From CAWGXG01 sp963826505 (GTDB lineage: Bacteria > Chloroflexota > Anaerolineae > Aggregatilineales > Aggregatilineaceae), in contig CAWGXG010000003.1 in assembly GCA_963826505.1 (NCBI GenBank), forward strand, positions 62,001-126,000: a stretch of 64,000 nt of DNA, read 5' to 3'. Shown piece after piece: positions 9,699 through 18,017 of this stretch. The position numbers were made by a program, and so were the translations under genes. The notes below the pieces were generated by a model. It was not told the origin of the DNA, did not search any database, and was given only the letters and a program-made list of their open reading frames with translations. The first letter of the stretch is position 1, and each line of letters begins with the position of its first letter.

Positions 9699-10399
9699 GC
9701 GATTCTCTGGCGAGCGCGTCGTCGGGCGCGCCATGTTTGCCACACCACGCGCAGAAAGTGAACGGTCTGCGGGATGGGCTTAATATGGCTTTTCTCGTCG
9801 CCGTAGATGGTGCGAATCGGCACGCCTTCCAAACGGCAGCCGCTCAGCACACAGGTGACGATCATCTCAACCTCGAATTCAAAGCCATGTTCTTGACTGG
9901 CAAGGGTCGTTTCCATCAGCCGCCGGCTGATCAGACGGTAGCCGGACTGGTTATCGCGCACGCGTTGGCCCAAAGCCCACGAAAACAGGCTGCGCCCGAT
10001 CGTGTTCGACAGGTTGCGCGGAAACGGCATCTGCTTGAAGGTGCGCTCCCCGATGATCAGATCGGGCTGGCGCGCGGTGTAGGCGTCCAAAAACGCCGGA
10101 ATTTCGGCGGGGTCGTGCTGGCGATCCGCGTCGAGCGTGATCACCGCGTCGTACCCGTCTTCCAATGCCCGGCGGAACCCGGCCCGCAGCGCCATGCCTT
10201 TGCCCTGGTTGGGCACCTGGCGCAGTACTACCGCGCCCGCCGACTCAGCGCAGGCGGCTGTGTCGTCGGACGATCCGTCGTCCACGACCAGCACAGGCAA
10301 AAAAGTCTGTGCGCCACGGACCACATCGGCCACGCCTGCCGCCTCATTATAGGCGGGGATGAGCGCCAGGATGCGGGGGGATTCCGCCGGGGCTGTCAT
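9695..10399 (-). CDS. Family 2 glycosyltransferase (DPM1/DPG-synthase-like)
   Basis: A 234-residue GT-A fold enzyme. It has the N-terminal nucleotide-binding pattern ALIPAYNEA and VVDDGSSDDT, the metal-binding LDADRQHDP, and the acceptor loop DNQSGYRL. It likely transfers a sugar from a nucleotide donor to a polyprenyl phosphate or a glycan at the inner face of the membrane. There is no C-terminal membrane anchor. It starts 5 bases after the PII-like gene and overlaps the TlpA-like gene by 4 bases, so it is in one operon. Confidence 0.9.
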   Translation of the reverse strand: MTAPAESPRILALIPAYNEAAGVADVVRGAQTFLPVLVVDDGSSDDTAACAESAGAVVLRQVPNQGKGMALRAGFRRALEDGYDAVITLDADRQHDPAEIPAFLDAYTARQPDLIIGERTFKQMPFPRNLSNTIGRSLFSWALGQRVRDNQSGYRLISRRLMETTLASQEHGFEFEVEMIVTCVLSGCRLEGVPIRTIYGDEKSHIKPIPQTVHFLRVVWQTWRARRRARQRIA

Positions 10400-10404
10400 G
10401 TGAG

Positions 10405-10770
10405 TTAGCTCTCTGGCTCGCAGCCGCGCATCCCAATCACGCGCTCTACGGGAATCACAAACGCAACGCCCGCGTTCGGCTCTTCCAGGCTGGGCACGCC
10501 CAACGCCTGACAGGCCGCATCGACGAGCGTATCTACGAGATCGTCCTCCACGACCGAAAAAATGGTCTGGTTAGTTTCTTCGATCTGGTGCATCAGCCGG
10601 GCCATCGACACGAACAGCGGGATCTCGAGCGCCTTGCTCTGCTCGCGCAGGTGGTGCAGACCATAGCTTTCGATCAATGTGACGCCGGGCGCGCCCGCCG
10701 TTTCCCACGCTTCGGCCACGGCCACGCCTTTATCAATGTGTGATGTGATCAAGATCACCAGTTTGGACAT
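10405..10770 (-). CDS. PII-like signalling protein (tentative)
   Basis: A 121-residue soluble protein. The ending AFVIPVERVIGMRG resembles the beta strand that closes PII/GlnB-like ferredoxin folds. An earlier stretch, SVVEDDLVDTLVDAACQALG, resembles the helix before it. Residues typical of the GlnB T-loop (the uridylylated Tyr) are not evident, so it would be a PII-like relative and not GlnB. PII-like proteins often regulate a membrane transporter beside them; the CPA2 antiporter lies 59 bases upstream. That partnership is inference, and the fold should be tested. Confidence 0.5.
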   Translation of the reverse strand: MSKLVILITSHIDKGVAVAEAWETAGAPGVTLIESYGLHHLREQSKALEIPLFVSMARLMHQIEETNQTIFSVVEDDLVDTLVDAACQALGVPSLEEPNAGVAFVIPVERVIGMRGCEPES

Positions 10771-10829
10771 GGGTCGAGTGCGCTCCTCTGTGTAAATTGT
10801 AGACCATCGGTGTCATTTCAGGTATGGCT

Positions 10830-12071
10830 TTAACCCTGCTCGGACGCCAAACGTGGCGGCGCATCGTCGCGTGCGCGAAAGACCCAGCGCACCATTGGCG
10901 GTGTCATGACGGTGGTGACCAGAATCACCAGAAAGACCGGCTCGAAGAGTTCTTTGTCTAGCAAGCCAGCCGACAAGCCCAGCGCCGCGATGATCAGCCC
11001 GACTTCGCCGCGCGAGATCATACAGACGCCCAGCCGGATCAACTCGTCGCGGCTGAAGCCGCCCAGGTACGCGCCCCAACCGCTCCCGCCGATCTTCGAC
11101 ACGATTGCCACGACCACCAGCAAAATTGCCAGCGGGATCAAATCCAGGCTGATGGCGGTCAGATCGATGTGCAGGCCGACGTTGACGAAAAAGATCGGGA
11201 CGAGAAAAGCATAAGCGATGTGCTGTACGGTGCCTTCGATCTCCGTTTTGACGCGCGAATGTGTCTGGCTGAGTCCCAGCCCGGCGATGAACGCCCCGGT
11301 GATGGCCGCCACGCCGCCCAGCGCGTCCGCCGACCAGCCGAAGATCAGCGCCGCGATCAGCGCGTAGGACGCCGTGCCGGACGCGATCAGGCGCGTGCGG
11401 TGGATGTAGTTGAACAGCGGTGGCAGCAGAAACCACGCCACCGCCAGCGCTCCGCCCAGGTAGAGCGCCATCCGTACGAAAATCCAGATCAACCCGACGG
11501 CGGACGCGTCGCTGTCCGATCCCAGCGTGGCGATCACGACCGAGAGCAGCAGGATCGCCAGCACGTCGTCGACGACCGCTGTCGCCAGCAGGCCCAGGCC
11601 CTCTTTAGTGCGCAGCACGCCCAGTTCCAGCAGCGTTTGGGCGGAGATGCTGACCGAGGTCGCGGCGAGCACCACGCCCACGAACAGCGCCGACTCGACC
11701 GAGTAGCCAAACACGAGCACGACCGGCAGGGCCAGCGCGACCGGGAAGATCGCACCTAATACGCCGCCCCAGATCGGCACCATCCCGATCGACAGCAGTT
11801 CGGTCAGGTGAACTTCCAGCCCGACGACGAACATTAACAGCAGCACGCCCAGTTCGGCGAACTCCGACAGCGTTTTGCCCAACAGCACCGGGTCATCAAA
11901 GACGCCCCAATGCAGCAGGTCGAGCAGCGTGGGGCCAAGCAGCACACCGGCCAGCAGCTCCCCAAAGACGCGCGGCTGCCCCATCGCGCGCGCCGCCGAT
12001 CCGGCCAGCTGCGCAGATGCAATGATCAGACCCAACACGAGGAAAAGTTGTATGACTGGCGTATGCTCCAT
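10830..12071 (-). CDS. CPA2-family cation:proton antiporter (Kef/Nap-like)
   Basis: 413 residues and about twelve to thirteen membrane segments. Family features are RVFGELLAGVLLGPTLL, LMFVVGLEVHL, ATSVSISAQTLLELG with AVVDDVLAILLL (the Asp-Asp pair of the ion site), and SRGEVGLIIAALGLSAG. It probably exchanges Na+ or K+ for H+. There is no C-terminal RCK/TrkA_N nucleotide domain, which fits control by a separate soluble partner. ATG 12071 follows AAGGAG closely. Confidence 0.9.
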   Translation of the reverse strand: MEHTPVIQLFLVLGLIIASAQLAGSAARAMGQPRVFGELLAGVLLGPTLLDLLHWGVFDDPVLLGKTLSEFAELGVLLLMFVVGLEVHLTELLSIGMVPIWGGVLGAIFPVALALPVVLVFGYSVESALFVGVVLAATSVSISAQTLLELGVLRTKEGLGLLATAVVDDVLAILLLSVVIATLGSDSDASAVGLIWIFVRMALYLGGALAVAWFLLPPLFNYIHRTRLIASGTASYALIAALIFGWSADALGGVAAITGAFIAGLGLSQTHSRVKTEIEGTVQHIAYAFLVPIFFVNVGLHIDLTAISLDLIPLAILLVVVAIVSKIGGSGWGAYLGGFSRDELIRLGVCMISRGEVGLIIAALGLSAGLLDKELFEPVFLVILVTTVMTPPMVRWVFRARDDAPPRLASEQG

Positions 12072-12333
12072 CGCTTCTCCTTACTAAAAGTGCGAACAGT
12101 GATTGAATGATTTACGATCAGCGGTCAGGTAAAACCGGCTTCACCCCTCTGTGAACCCACTTTTCCTACCGCAGACGACTGGCACGGCAACAAGCCAGAC
12201 TGCGCGTGAAGCGCGGCGGCGATAGATAGTTGTGCGCTCAAGAAAACAGGTGAGCGGCGCGAACGGCGCGTTACTGCAAGTGTCCCACGTCCGGCACGAT
12301 CCCCACCCGTTGGGGCGGGATCATGGGTCGTGG
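12072..12333. other. Intergenic region with a dispersed short repeat
   Basis: 262 bases between two minus-strand genes. A copy of the CAGCGGTCAG-type short repeat lies at 12116-12139. No clear promoter pair or RNA gene was seen. Confidence 0.3.
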
Positions 12334-12840
12334 TCAGGCCTGACTTCGTGCGTCCACGTCAGCGGAGTTGACGACGAATTCTTGCTTATATCCGAAATGG
12401 CGCTGGTTGTCAATCCAGCGCAGCCAGCGCGGGCGCAGCTCGTAGATTACACTCTGCGCGATCAGGTCCGCGAACTTGTCGTTGACGAAGGGGAATTTGG
12501 TACGGTATAGGGCCAGCACCCGCTGGCGCTCGTCCTCATCATCCAGGGCATTGGCGTCACCTTCGATCTGCACGCCCTGAATGCCGGTCCATTCCCACGT
12601 TTCGCTGTAGATGGTGGCGGCGGCGTCGTTCCAGTCGGACAGATTGGCGCTGTGCCGGCTGTCAGGATCGGACACCCAATACAGGGCGAATTCATCGTCG
12701 CTGACGAAAAACAGCGGCGCAACCTGGGGACGTCCATCGTCTAACCCGGCGGTAGCCAGCGCCATCGTGGACCGGCTCGCCAGAAAGTCGCGTAACACCG
12801 GACGCATGTCCTCGGGTAGCAGGGGGATGTCGGCCATCAT
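12334..12840 (-). CDS. Pyridoxamine 5'-phosphate oxidase-like flavin/heme-binding protein
   Basis: A 168-residue split-barrel protein. The segment MALATAGLDDGRPQVAPLFF and then ATIYSETWEWTGIQGVQIEG match the PNPOx-like family. Members bind FMN, F420 or heme and carry out varied reductions, so the substrate is open. It is the last gene of the long minus-strand run, 13 bases after ubiX. Coupling to flavin-using UbiX/UbiD chemistry is possible but speculative. The ATG could be 12840 or 12837. Confidence 0.85.
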   Translation of the reverse strand: MMADIPLLPEDMRPVLRDFLASRSTMALATAGLDDGRPQVAPLFFVSDDEFALYWVSDPDSRHSANLSDWNDAAATIYSETWEWTGIQGVQIEGDANALDDEDERQRVLALYRTKFPFVNDKFADLIAQSVIYELRPRWLRWIDNQRHFGYKQEFVVNSADVDARSQA

Positions 12841-12853
12841 GCTGATGCCTCCA

Positions 12854-13441
12854 TTATGCTTTTCCTTTCAGCCCCAGCCATTCCATGTAGAGATCATTCG
12901 CGATCCCCAGCCGGAGCAAAATCCGACCCACCGTCCCGTTAATAATATCATCAACGGTGGTGGGCTTGCTGTAAAATGCCGGGACAGGCGGCAGGATGAT
13001 CGCGCCGATCTCCGCTGCCTGGGTCATCAGCCGGAGGTGGCCCAGGTGCAGCGGAGTTTCACGCACGACCAGCACCAGGGGCCGCCCCTCTTTGAGGTGC
13101 ACATCGGCCGCGCGGGCCAGCAGGCTGTCGGCGTAGCTGTGCGCGATGCCCGACAGACTCTTGATGCTGCACGGCGCGACGATCATCCCCAGCGTGGCAA
13201 ATGACCCGCTGGCGATGCTGGCCCCGATGTTATGCGGCTTGTGGACGACATCGGCCAGTGCTTCAACCGCGCTGATGCTGTAGTCCGTTTCCTGCACGAC
13301 CGTGATTTTACCCGATTCGGTCAGGATCAGGTGGGTTTCGATATCGCCCGCCTGGCGCAAGGTTTCCAACAGCCGGATGCCGTAGATCGCGCCGCTGGCG
13401 CCCGAAATGGCGACCACGAGGCGCGGGCGGTGGGTAGTCAT
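12854..13441 (-). CDS. ubiX: Flavin prenyltransferase UbiX
   Basis: A 195-residue flavoprotein that attaches a dimethylallyl group to FMN, making the prenylated FMN cofactor of UbiD decarboxylases. The landmarks are VVAISGASGAIYGIRLLE at the N-terminus, VAPCSIKSLSGIAHSYADSL, VVRETPLHLGHL and IILPPVPAFYS. Length and motifs are normal for the family. The partner ubiD lies 7.5 kb upstream on the same strand, with ubiA and ubiE between them. It starts 7 bases after the molbindin gene. In menaquinone makers of the futalosine type the equivalent is sometimes named mqnM. Confidence 0.95.
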   Translation of the reverse strand: MTTHRPRLVVAISGASGAIYGIRLLETLRQAGDIETHLILTESGKITVVQETDYSISAVEALADVVHKPHNIGASIASGSFATLGMIVAPCSIKSLSGIAHSYADSLLARAADVHLKEGRPLVLVVRETPLHLGHLRLMTQAAEIGAIILPPVPAFYSKPTTVDDIINGTVGRILLRLGIANDLYMEWLGLKGKA

Positions 13442-13448
13442 AGGCGGG

Positions 13449-13661
13449 CTAGTGATCCACGCCGACCATGACGTTTGACGCCTTGATCACGGCGTAGGCT
13501 TCTTTGCCCACGGCCAGGCCCAGGCTTTCCGCCGATTCCTTGGTGATGATCGAGACGATTTCCACGCCACCGGGCAGCGCGATCACGACTTCGGTGTTGA
13601 CCGCGCCCACAGTGACGCGCTTGACCGTGCCTTTGAGGGTATTGCGTGCGCTGAGCTTCAT
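13449..13661 (-). CDS. Molbindin-like single Mop/TOBE-domain protein
   Basis: A 70-residue protein (MKLSARNTLKGTVKRV onward), the length of one Mop/TOBE domain. It has the usual AVNTEVVIALPGG and TKESAESLGL patterns. Molbindins store molybdate or tungstate in the cytosol. ATG 13661 follows GGAGG by 11 bases. The frame extends upstream to 13736, but that part is not protein-like. It sits 7 bases before ubiX. An XdhC gene at 51.6 kb is the only other sign of molybdenum enzymes here. Confidence 0.9.
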   Translation of the reverse strand: MKLSARNTLKGTVKRVTVGAVNTEVVIALPGGVEIVSIITKESAESLGLAVGKEAYAVIKASNVMVGVDH

Positions 13662-13714
13662 GGTGAGTTTTCCTCCGGAAAATAACGAGCGATCAGTAAA
13701 AGCTGGTGGCGGTG

Positions 13715-14440
13715 TTAGCGGGGCTTGGTGCCCCAATGAACGGCCATCGTGTTGAACATAAAGCGCCGGTAGCCCACGTCCACCAAACCCGCCGCACGCA
13801 TCAAATCGGCCAATTCGTCGGCCGTCTTGAAACCGAGCGTGCTTTCGGGCAGATAGCGGTAGGCGTCGGCCTGCCCGCTGACCAGGCGACCTAAAGTCGG
13901 GATCACAAACTTGAGATGAAACTGGATGAACGGACGCAGCAGTCCGCGCGGCGGCGGCGTCGTGTCCAGCGTGACCAGCCGCCCGCCCGATTTGAGCACG
14001 CGCACCTGTTCACGCAGCGCGCCGGGAATGTCCTTCACGTTACGGAACAGGTAACCGCTTGTCACGGCGTCGAAGGTCTCTGGCGGATAGGGCAGCGCCA
14101 GCGTATCGGCGGCCTGCCACGCGATCGTGCCCGCGCCATTAGAGTGCGCCGCATCCCGCCGCAGCCCGACGCGCATCATCGGCAGCGTGAAGTCCGCCGC
14201 GATCACGCGCAGCCCCGGCACCTGGTGGCGCGCCTCGAAGGCGATATCGCCCGTGCCGGTCGCAATATCCAGCAGATGCCCGCCCGGCGCGAGCTGGGCC
14301 TGGCGTACGACAAAACGTCGCCAGCGCCGGTCCTGTCCGAACGTCATCAGGCGGTTCATCAGGTCATAGCGCCGCGCGATACGCCCGAACATATCCTGTA
14401 CGTAGATGCCGTGCTCGTTAGAAATATTATCGTCCGTCAC
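13715..14440 (-). CDS. ubiE: Menaquinone/ubiquinone C-methyltransferase (UbiE/MenG)
   Basis: A SAM-dependent methyltransferase of about 241 residues, acting in the last C-methylation of a prenylated quinone precursor. It has FGRIARRYDLMNRLMTFGQD, the SAM motif LLDIATGTGDIAFEA, and TSGYLFRNVKDIPGALRE, all typical of UbiE. I prefer a GTG start at 14440, with GGAG 11 bases upstream, over a longer frame from 14689 that would overlap the DinB gene by about 200 bases. It is flanked by ubiA/ubiD upstream and ubiX downstream in the same run. Confidence 0.92.
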   Translation of the reverse strand: MTDDNISNEHGIYVQDMFGRIARRYDLMNRLMTFGQDRRWRRFVVRQAQLAPGGHLLDIATGTGDIAFEARHQVPGLRVIAADFTLPMMRVGLRRDAAHSNGAGTIAWQAADTLALPYPPETFDAVTSGYLFRNVKDIPGALREQVRVLKSGGRLVTLDTTPPPRGLLRPFIQFHLKFVIPTLGRLVSGQADAYRYLPESTLGFKTADELADLMRAAGLVDVGYRRFMFNTMAVHWGTKPR

Positions 14441-14481
14441 TGCGTGAAGTTCTCCAGGTCGTGCTGCTGCATGTTCCAAAA

Positions 14482-14970
14482 TCAGCGCCGCCATGTCCCC
14501 ATAACCTGCCGCAGAATGCCGAATTCGCCAATATGGTAGGCGTTGTGATCGGCGACCAGCAGCATCTCGCGCAGGTAGGTGTGTTCGGGCGCGAAGGGCA
14601 GCGGCCCGGTCAGGTCGATGGTTGGATCCTGCGCGATGCCGATCAGCGCGTTCAGATCGGCCCGGAACTGGTCCAGCGTGTGCCGCCACGCGGCGGCATC
14701 GGCCTGGGCGGAACGCGACGGCCAGTACTCATCCGGCCAGATGAGCAATTTGTAATCCGGGTTGCGGATGTAGTCCAGAATGTCCCACTGGGCAATCCGC
14801 AGATGTTCCAATAGATGCCAGGGGGTGTAATCGACGTTGGGCGGGCAGACGTTGTAAAACTCCGACGGGAAGTTTTCAACCGCCTGGTCGAGCGTCATAT
14901 GGGCGTGACCGCCCTGGAGCAGTCCGGCGATCTGGGTCCGCAAAACTGTTGGAATGCTGTGGTCGCTCAT
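14482..14970 (-). CDS. DinB-family (DfsB-like) metalloenzyme
   Basis: A 162-residue four-helix protein. The pattern YTPWHLLEHLRIAQWDILDYI supplies one metal-binding His, and LLVADHNAYHIGEFGILR supplies the usual second and third His. DinB-like proteins are often thiol (bacillithiol or mycothiol) dependent transferases, but many are uncharacterised. ATG 14970 follows GGAGGA at good spacing. The frame extends upstream to 15108 without protein character. Confidence 0.88.
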   Translation of the reverse strand: MSDHSIPTVLRTQIAGLLQGGHAHMTLDQAVENFPSEFYNVCPPNVDYTPWHLLEHLRIAQWDILDYIRNPDYKLLIWPDEYWPSRSAQADAAAWRHTLDQFRADLNALIGIAQDPTIDLTGPLPFAPEHTYLREMLLVADHNAYHIGEFGILRQVMGTWRR

Positions 14971-15071
14971 GCTTCTTTCCTCCGCTGCCTGGCCTGCGCG
15001 GGTAACATGATGGCAGGCAGTCCGTCTCCAGATTCTACAACAAGCGGGTGAGCTGGGCCTACTCTCGGCCC

Positions 15072-16313
15072 TCATTTCACCGGGACCAGCCCATGATCGC
15101 GCAGCCACGCGGCCAGTGCCTCCCCGGTCAGCCGGTGACCGGCCGCGTTGAAATGCCCATCGCCGGGATAGTATAACCGTTCGCCGGGGTGTTGGGCGGC
15201 ATATGTCGCCAACGGATCGAGCAGCGCCAGCGCTGGAATGCCCTGGTCCGCCAGCAGCGCGACCAGCTGGCGTTCCGGCGCGGTCGGATCGGCGTCGGCC
15301 AGTTCGGGTAAGGCCCGCCGGTACTGCTCCACGGTCGCGGCCCAGTCTTCGGGGTGGACCGCGCGGCGACTCGGGATAACCAGCACGGCGAACGGGACGC
15401 CCTGGACATTCTCCACCAGATCACGAAACTGCGCGGCCAGCGCCCCGGTTAGCGCCCAGGCGCGCGCCCAGTGAGCGTCATCTGGCAGGTAAATGCCCAA
15501 CTGCACCGGGTATTCCAGCGCATTGCTGGCGGCATCTAGCACGCGCGGGCGATCGGGCAGATCGGGCGGCGGGGCCGGCGTCTGAGCGGCTTGCAGCGCG
15601 GTCAGCCACGCGAACACCGGCGACTCAGGATAGGCGGTGGCGTCGAAAATCGGGCTGGCGTGCAGAGTCAGCGCGCCGTCGTCCAGCGTGAAAAACGGCC
15701 GGACCAGCCGCCGCCCATAGCGCACCTGCTCCAGGTCAATGGCGTTATCCTGAATGTCGTTACCAGAATACATCGCCAGGAGCACGAGGTCCGGCTGAAA
15801 CTGCCAGCCCACCAGCGCGTAGAGCAGCAGCTCGCGATCGGTGCCGTAGGCGTCCACGCTCAGGTTGATCACCTCGACGCGGCGGCCAGCGCTGGCGGTC
15901 AGCGCCCGGTCCAACAGCCAGGGAAAGCCATCCTCACGCGGCACCTGCCAACCCTGCGCGAACGAATCACCCACGATCACCACGCGGAAGACATCGGCGG
16001 GTTTCGCCAGCGTGTAGTTTGGACCATTCAGCCCGTAATTGTTCAGGCGTACCAGGTAATGAAATTCGTCGTCCGGGTTGGGCATCCAATAGAATTCAGC
16101 GCACGGATCGCGGTAATCGTGCAGCAGCGCGTGGACCTGCTCTAGCCAGTCTCCCGGCGCAATCGCACACGCTGTCCCGGCGCTGGTCTGATCGCCCGAT
16201 CGCGCCAGCCGCAGCCCGGCGATCCCGATCACCGCGCCGACCGCGAGTCCGAAGGCGATCAGCAGCAGGCGCGGCCACACGCCACCGCGTCGCGGGGTGT
16301 GCGGGTCGGGCAT
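15072..16313 (-). CDS. Membrane-anchored SGNH/GDSL-type hydrolase
   Basis: About 413 residues. One N-terminal membrane anchor (LLLIAFGLAVGAVIGIAGL) precedes an outward-facing SGNH domain. The nucleophile block is VVIVGDSFAQGW, the NDI block is MYSGNDIQDNA, and the catalytic Asp/His block is YYPGDGHFNAAGHRLTGEAL. Related proteins deacetylate or de-esterify cell-surface glycans; the substrate is not known. ATG 16313 lies just inside the end of the broken permease gene. Longer frames upstream overlap that gene and are not protein-like. Confidence 0.85.
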   Translation of the reverse strand: MPDPHTPRRGGVWPRLLLIAFGLAVGAVIGIAGLRLARSGDQTSAGTACAIAPGDWLEQVHALLHDYRDPCAEFYWMPNPDDEFHYLVRLNNYGLNGPNYTLAKPADVFRVVIVGDSFAQGWQVPREDGFPWLLDRALTASAGRRVEVINLSVDAYGTDRELLLYALVGWQFQPDLVLLAMYSGNDIQDNAIDLEQVRYGRRLVRPFFTLDDGALTLHASPIFDATAYPESPVFAWLTALQAAQTPAPPPDLPDRPRVLDAASNALEYPVQLGIYLPDDAHWARAWALTGALAAQFRDLVENVQGVPFAVLVIPSRRAVHPEDWAATVEQYRRALPELADADPTAPERQLVALLADQGIPALALLDPLATYAAQHPGERLYYPGDGHFNAAGHRLTGEALAAWLRDHGLVPVK

Positions 16314-16317
16314 GCCG

Positions 16318-17124
16318 TTAGTACTCCCCGGCACGACGCCAGCGCCCGACGATCCGCTCCAAGATATCGACCACCACGTACAGCACCAGCCCCAACAGCG
16401 ACATGGCGAGAATCCCCGCGTACATGCGATCTGAAGCGCAGCCGCTGCCACGTCAGCGTGACAATATAATAGCCCAGCCCGGCGCGCGTGCTGTATTGCT
16501 CCGCGATGAACAGCACCGCAATCGCCGTCCCGACCGAGACGCGCAGCGCGGTTAGCACGGCGGGCAGCGACGCGGGCAGATATACGTAGCGGAACAGCGC
16601 GCGCCGTCCCGCGCCCAACGAGCGCACCGATTGGATCAGCTCCGGGCGCAGGCTGGCGGCTTCGTCGCGCACGACGACCAGAATCTGGAAGAACAGGATC
16701 AGCGCGATCAGGAAGACTTTCGAGGTTTCGCCGATGCCCATCACGACCAGGATCACCGGCAGAAAGACGATCTTGGGGATGGGATGCACCAGCGCGATCA
16801 GCGGGGAGAAGATGCGGTTGAGCACGCGAATCTGCCCCAGGCCCAGTCCGACCGGCGTCGCAATGAGGACCGCCAGCACGATCGCTTTGAGCACGCGCCC
16901 CGCGCTGACCCGCGTGTGATCCACAGGTCGCCGCGCATCTCGCGCACGAAGACCGGCAGTACGTCCCAGGGATAGGGCATGATGTCGCGGTGCAGGTAGG
17001 CTGCCAGCGCGATCCAGCAGGCCGTGAAAATACCGATCGCCAGCGCCAGATTGCCCAGGCGCACGGAGCCCACCGCGCACGATCTCGCGCAGGGAAACAG
17101 AACGGCGAGTTCGGGGGCGGTCAC
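16318..17124 (-). pseudogene. ABC transporter permease (SsuC/TauC-like), multiple frameshifts
   Basis: A binding-protein-dependent membrane permease. Readable segments in different frames: GIFTACWIALAAYL, then AIVLAVLIATPVGLGLG, PKIVFLPVILVVMGIGETSK, EAASLRPELIQSVRSLGAG, and a tail SLLGLVLYVVVDILERIV. One clear shift lies near 16915 (a missing G in a G run) and another near 16432 (an extra base). One or two more are likely in the first 100 bases. GTG 17124 overlaps the ATPase stop. All segments remain protein-like, so these may be assembly indels and not long-term decay. Adjacent ATPase and binding-protein genes complete the transporter. Confidence 0.8.
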
Positions 17125-17933
17125 AGGCTCAGCCCCAACAGCGGGCGTAGGTCGTTGCATTTCTCCAGAAATTCCGGCGTGCTGCGATAGCCGGGCGATC
17201 CCGCGCCGGGGTTGGTGACCACGGTCGGCGCGGTGTTGGGCGGCAGACTCAGCACGAGGATATGGCGTCCCAGGATGGCGGCTTCTTCGATAGCGTGCGT
17301 GACGATCACGCTCGTCAGGCCGATTTCGGCTTGCAGGCGCAGCACCAGGATTTGCAGGTCTTCGCGCGTGGGCGCGTCCAGACTGCTGAACGGCTCATCC
17401 ATCAGCAACAGGTCCGGCTGTAAGGCGAGCGTGCGCGCGATGGCGGTCCGCTGGCGCTGCCCACCGCTGATCGCGCCGGGGAACTTGTTGCGCTGCTCGT
17501 AGATGTTGAGCCGTTCGAGCCAGCCTTCGACGCATGCCGCGCCTCTTTGCGGGAAGGCGCGGGCTGCTGCGCGGCGCGTGTTTGCCGTCCGGCCCGTAGA
17601 AGCGGCGCACGCGCAGCCCCAGCGCCGACGTTATCCCACACCGTCGCCCAGGGCAGCAGGCCGTAATCCTGCAGGATCAGCCCGGTTTCGGGGCGCGGAC
17701 GCTGGATCAGCGTCTCGCCTACGCGGATCGATGCCGCCCGTGGCGCGCCGCAGCCCGGCAATCAGCGTCAGCAGCGTGGTTTTGCCACAGCCGGACGGCC
17801 CAATGATCGACCACGCCTCGCCCGGCGCGACCTGCCACGAGAAATCCTGAAAGACAGGCGCGCCGCGCGTGCCGTAGCGAAACGTCAGGTGATCGATCGC
17901 GATCATGGAGGCGGCGGTGTCGGAGGTGATCAT
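17121..17933 (-). pseudogene. ABC transporter ATPase (SsuB/TauB-like), multiple frameshifts
   Basis: Nucleotide-binding subunit of the same transporter. Segments in successive frames show Walker A (GPSGCGKTTLL), the Q-loop (GLILQDYGLLPWATV), the signature (AISGGQRQRTAIARTLAL), Walker B (LLLMDEPFSSLD) and the switch His (VIVTHAIEEAA). Frame changes are needed near 17730, 17622, about 17590 and about 17525. ATG 17933 opens MITSDTAAS; MIAIDHLTF nine residues later is an alternative. As it stands no full-length product can be made. The order binding protein, ATPase, permease is usual for nitrate/sulfonate/thiamine-precursor type importers. Confidence 0.82.
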
Positions 17934-18017
17934 AGAAGAATTCCGTTCCGGGTGAGTCAGAGCGGGGCGACCTGCCGGGCCGCCCCAGGAAGTACCCATG
18001 AACAGTCTACTAGGCGC

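Noticed and set aside
13715..14689. A 324-residue UbiE with an N-terminal extension
   Set aside because: The extra 83 residues overlap the DinB gene and are not protein-like. A GTG start at 14440 fits family length.
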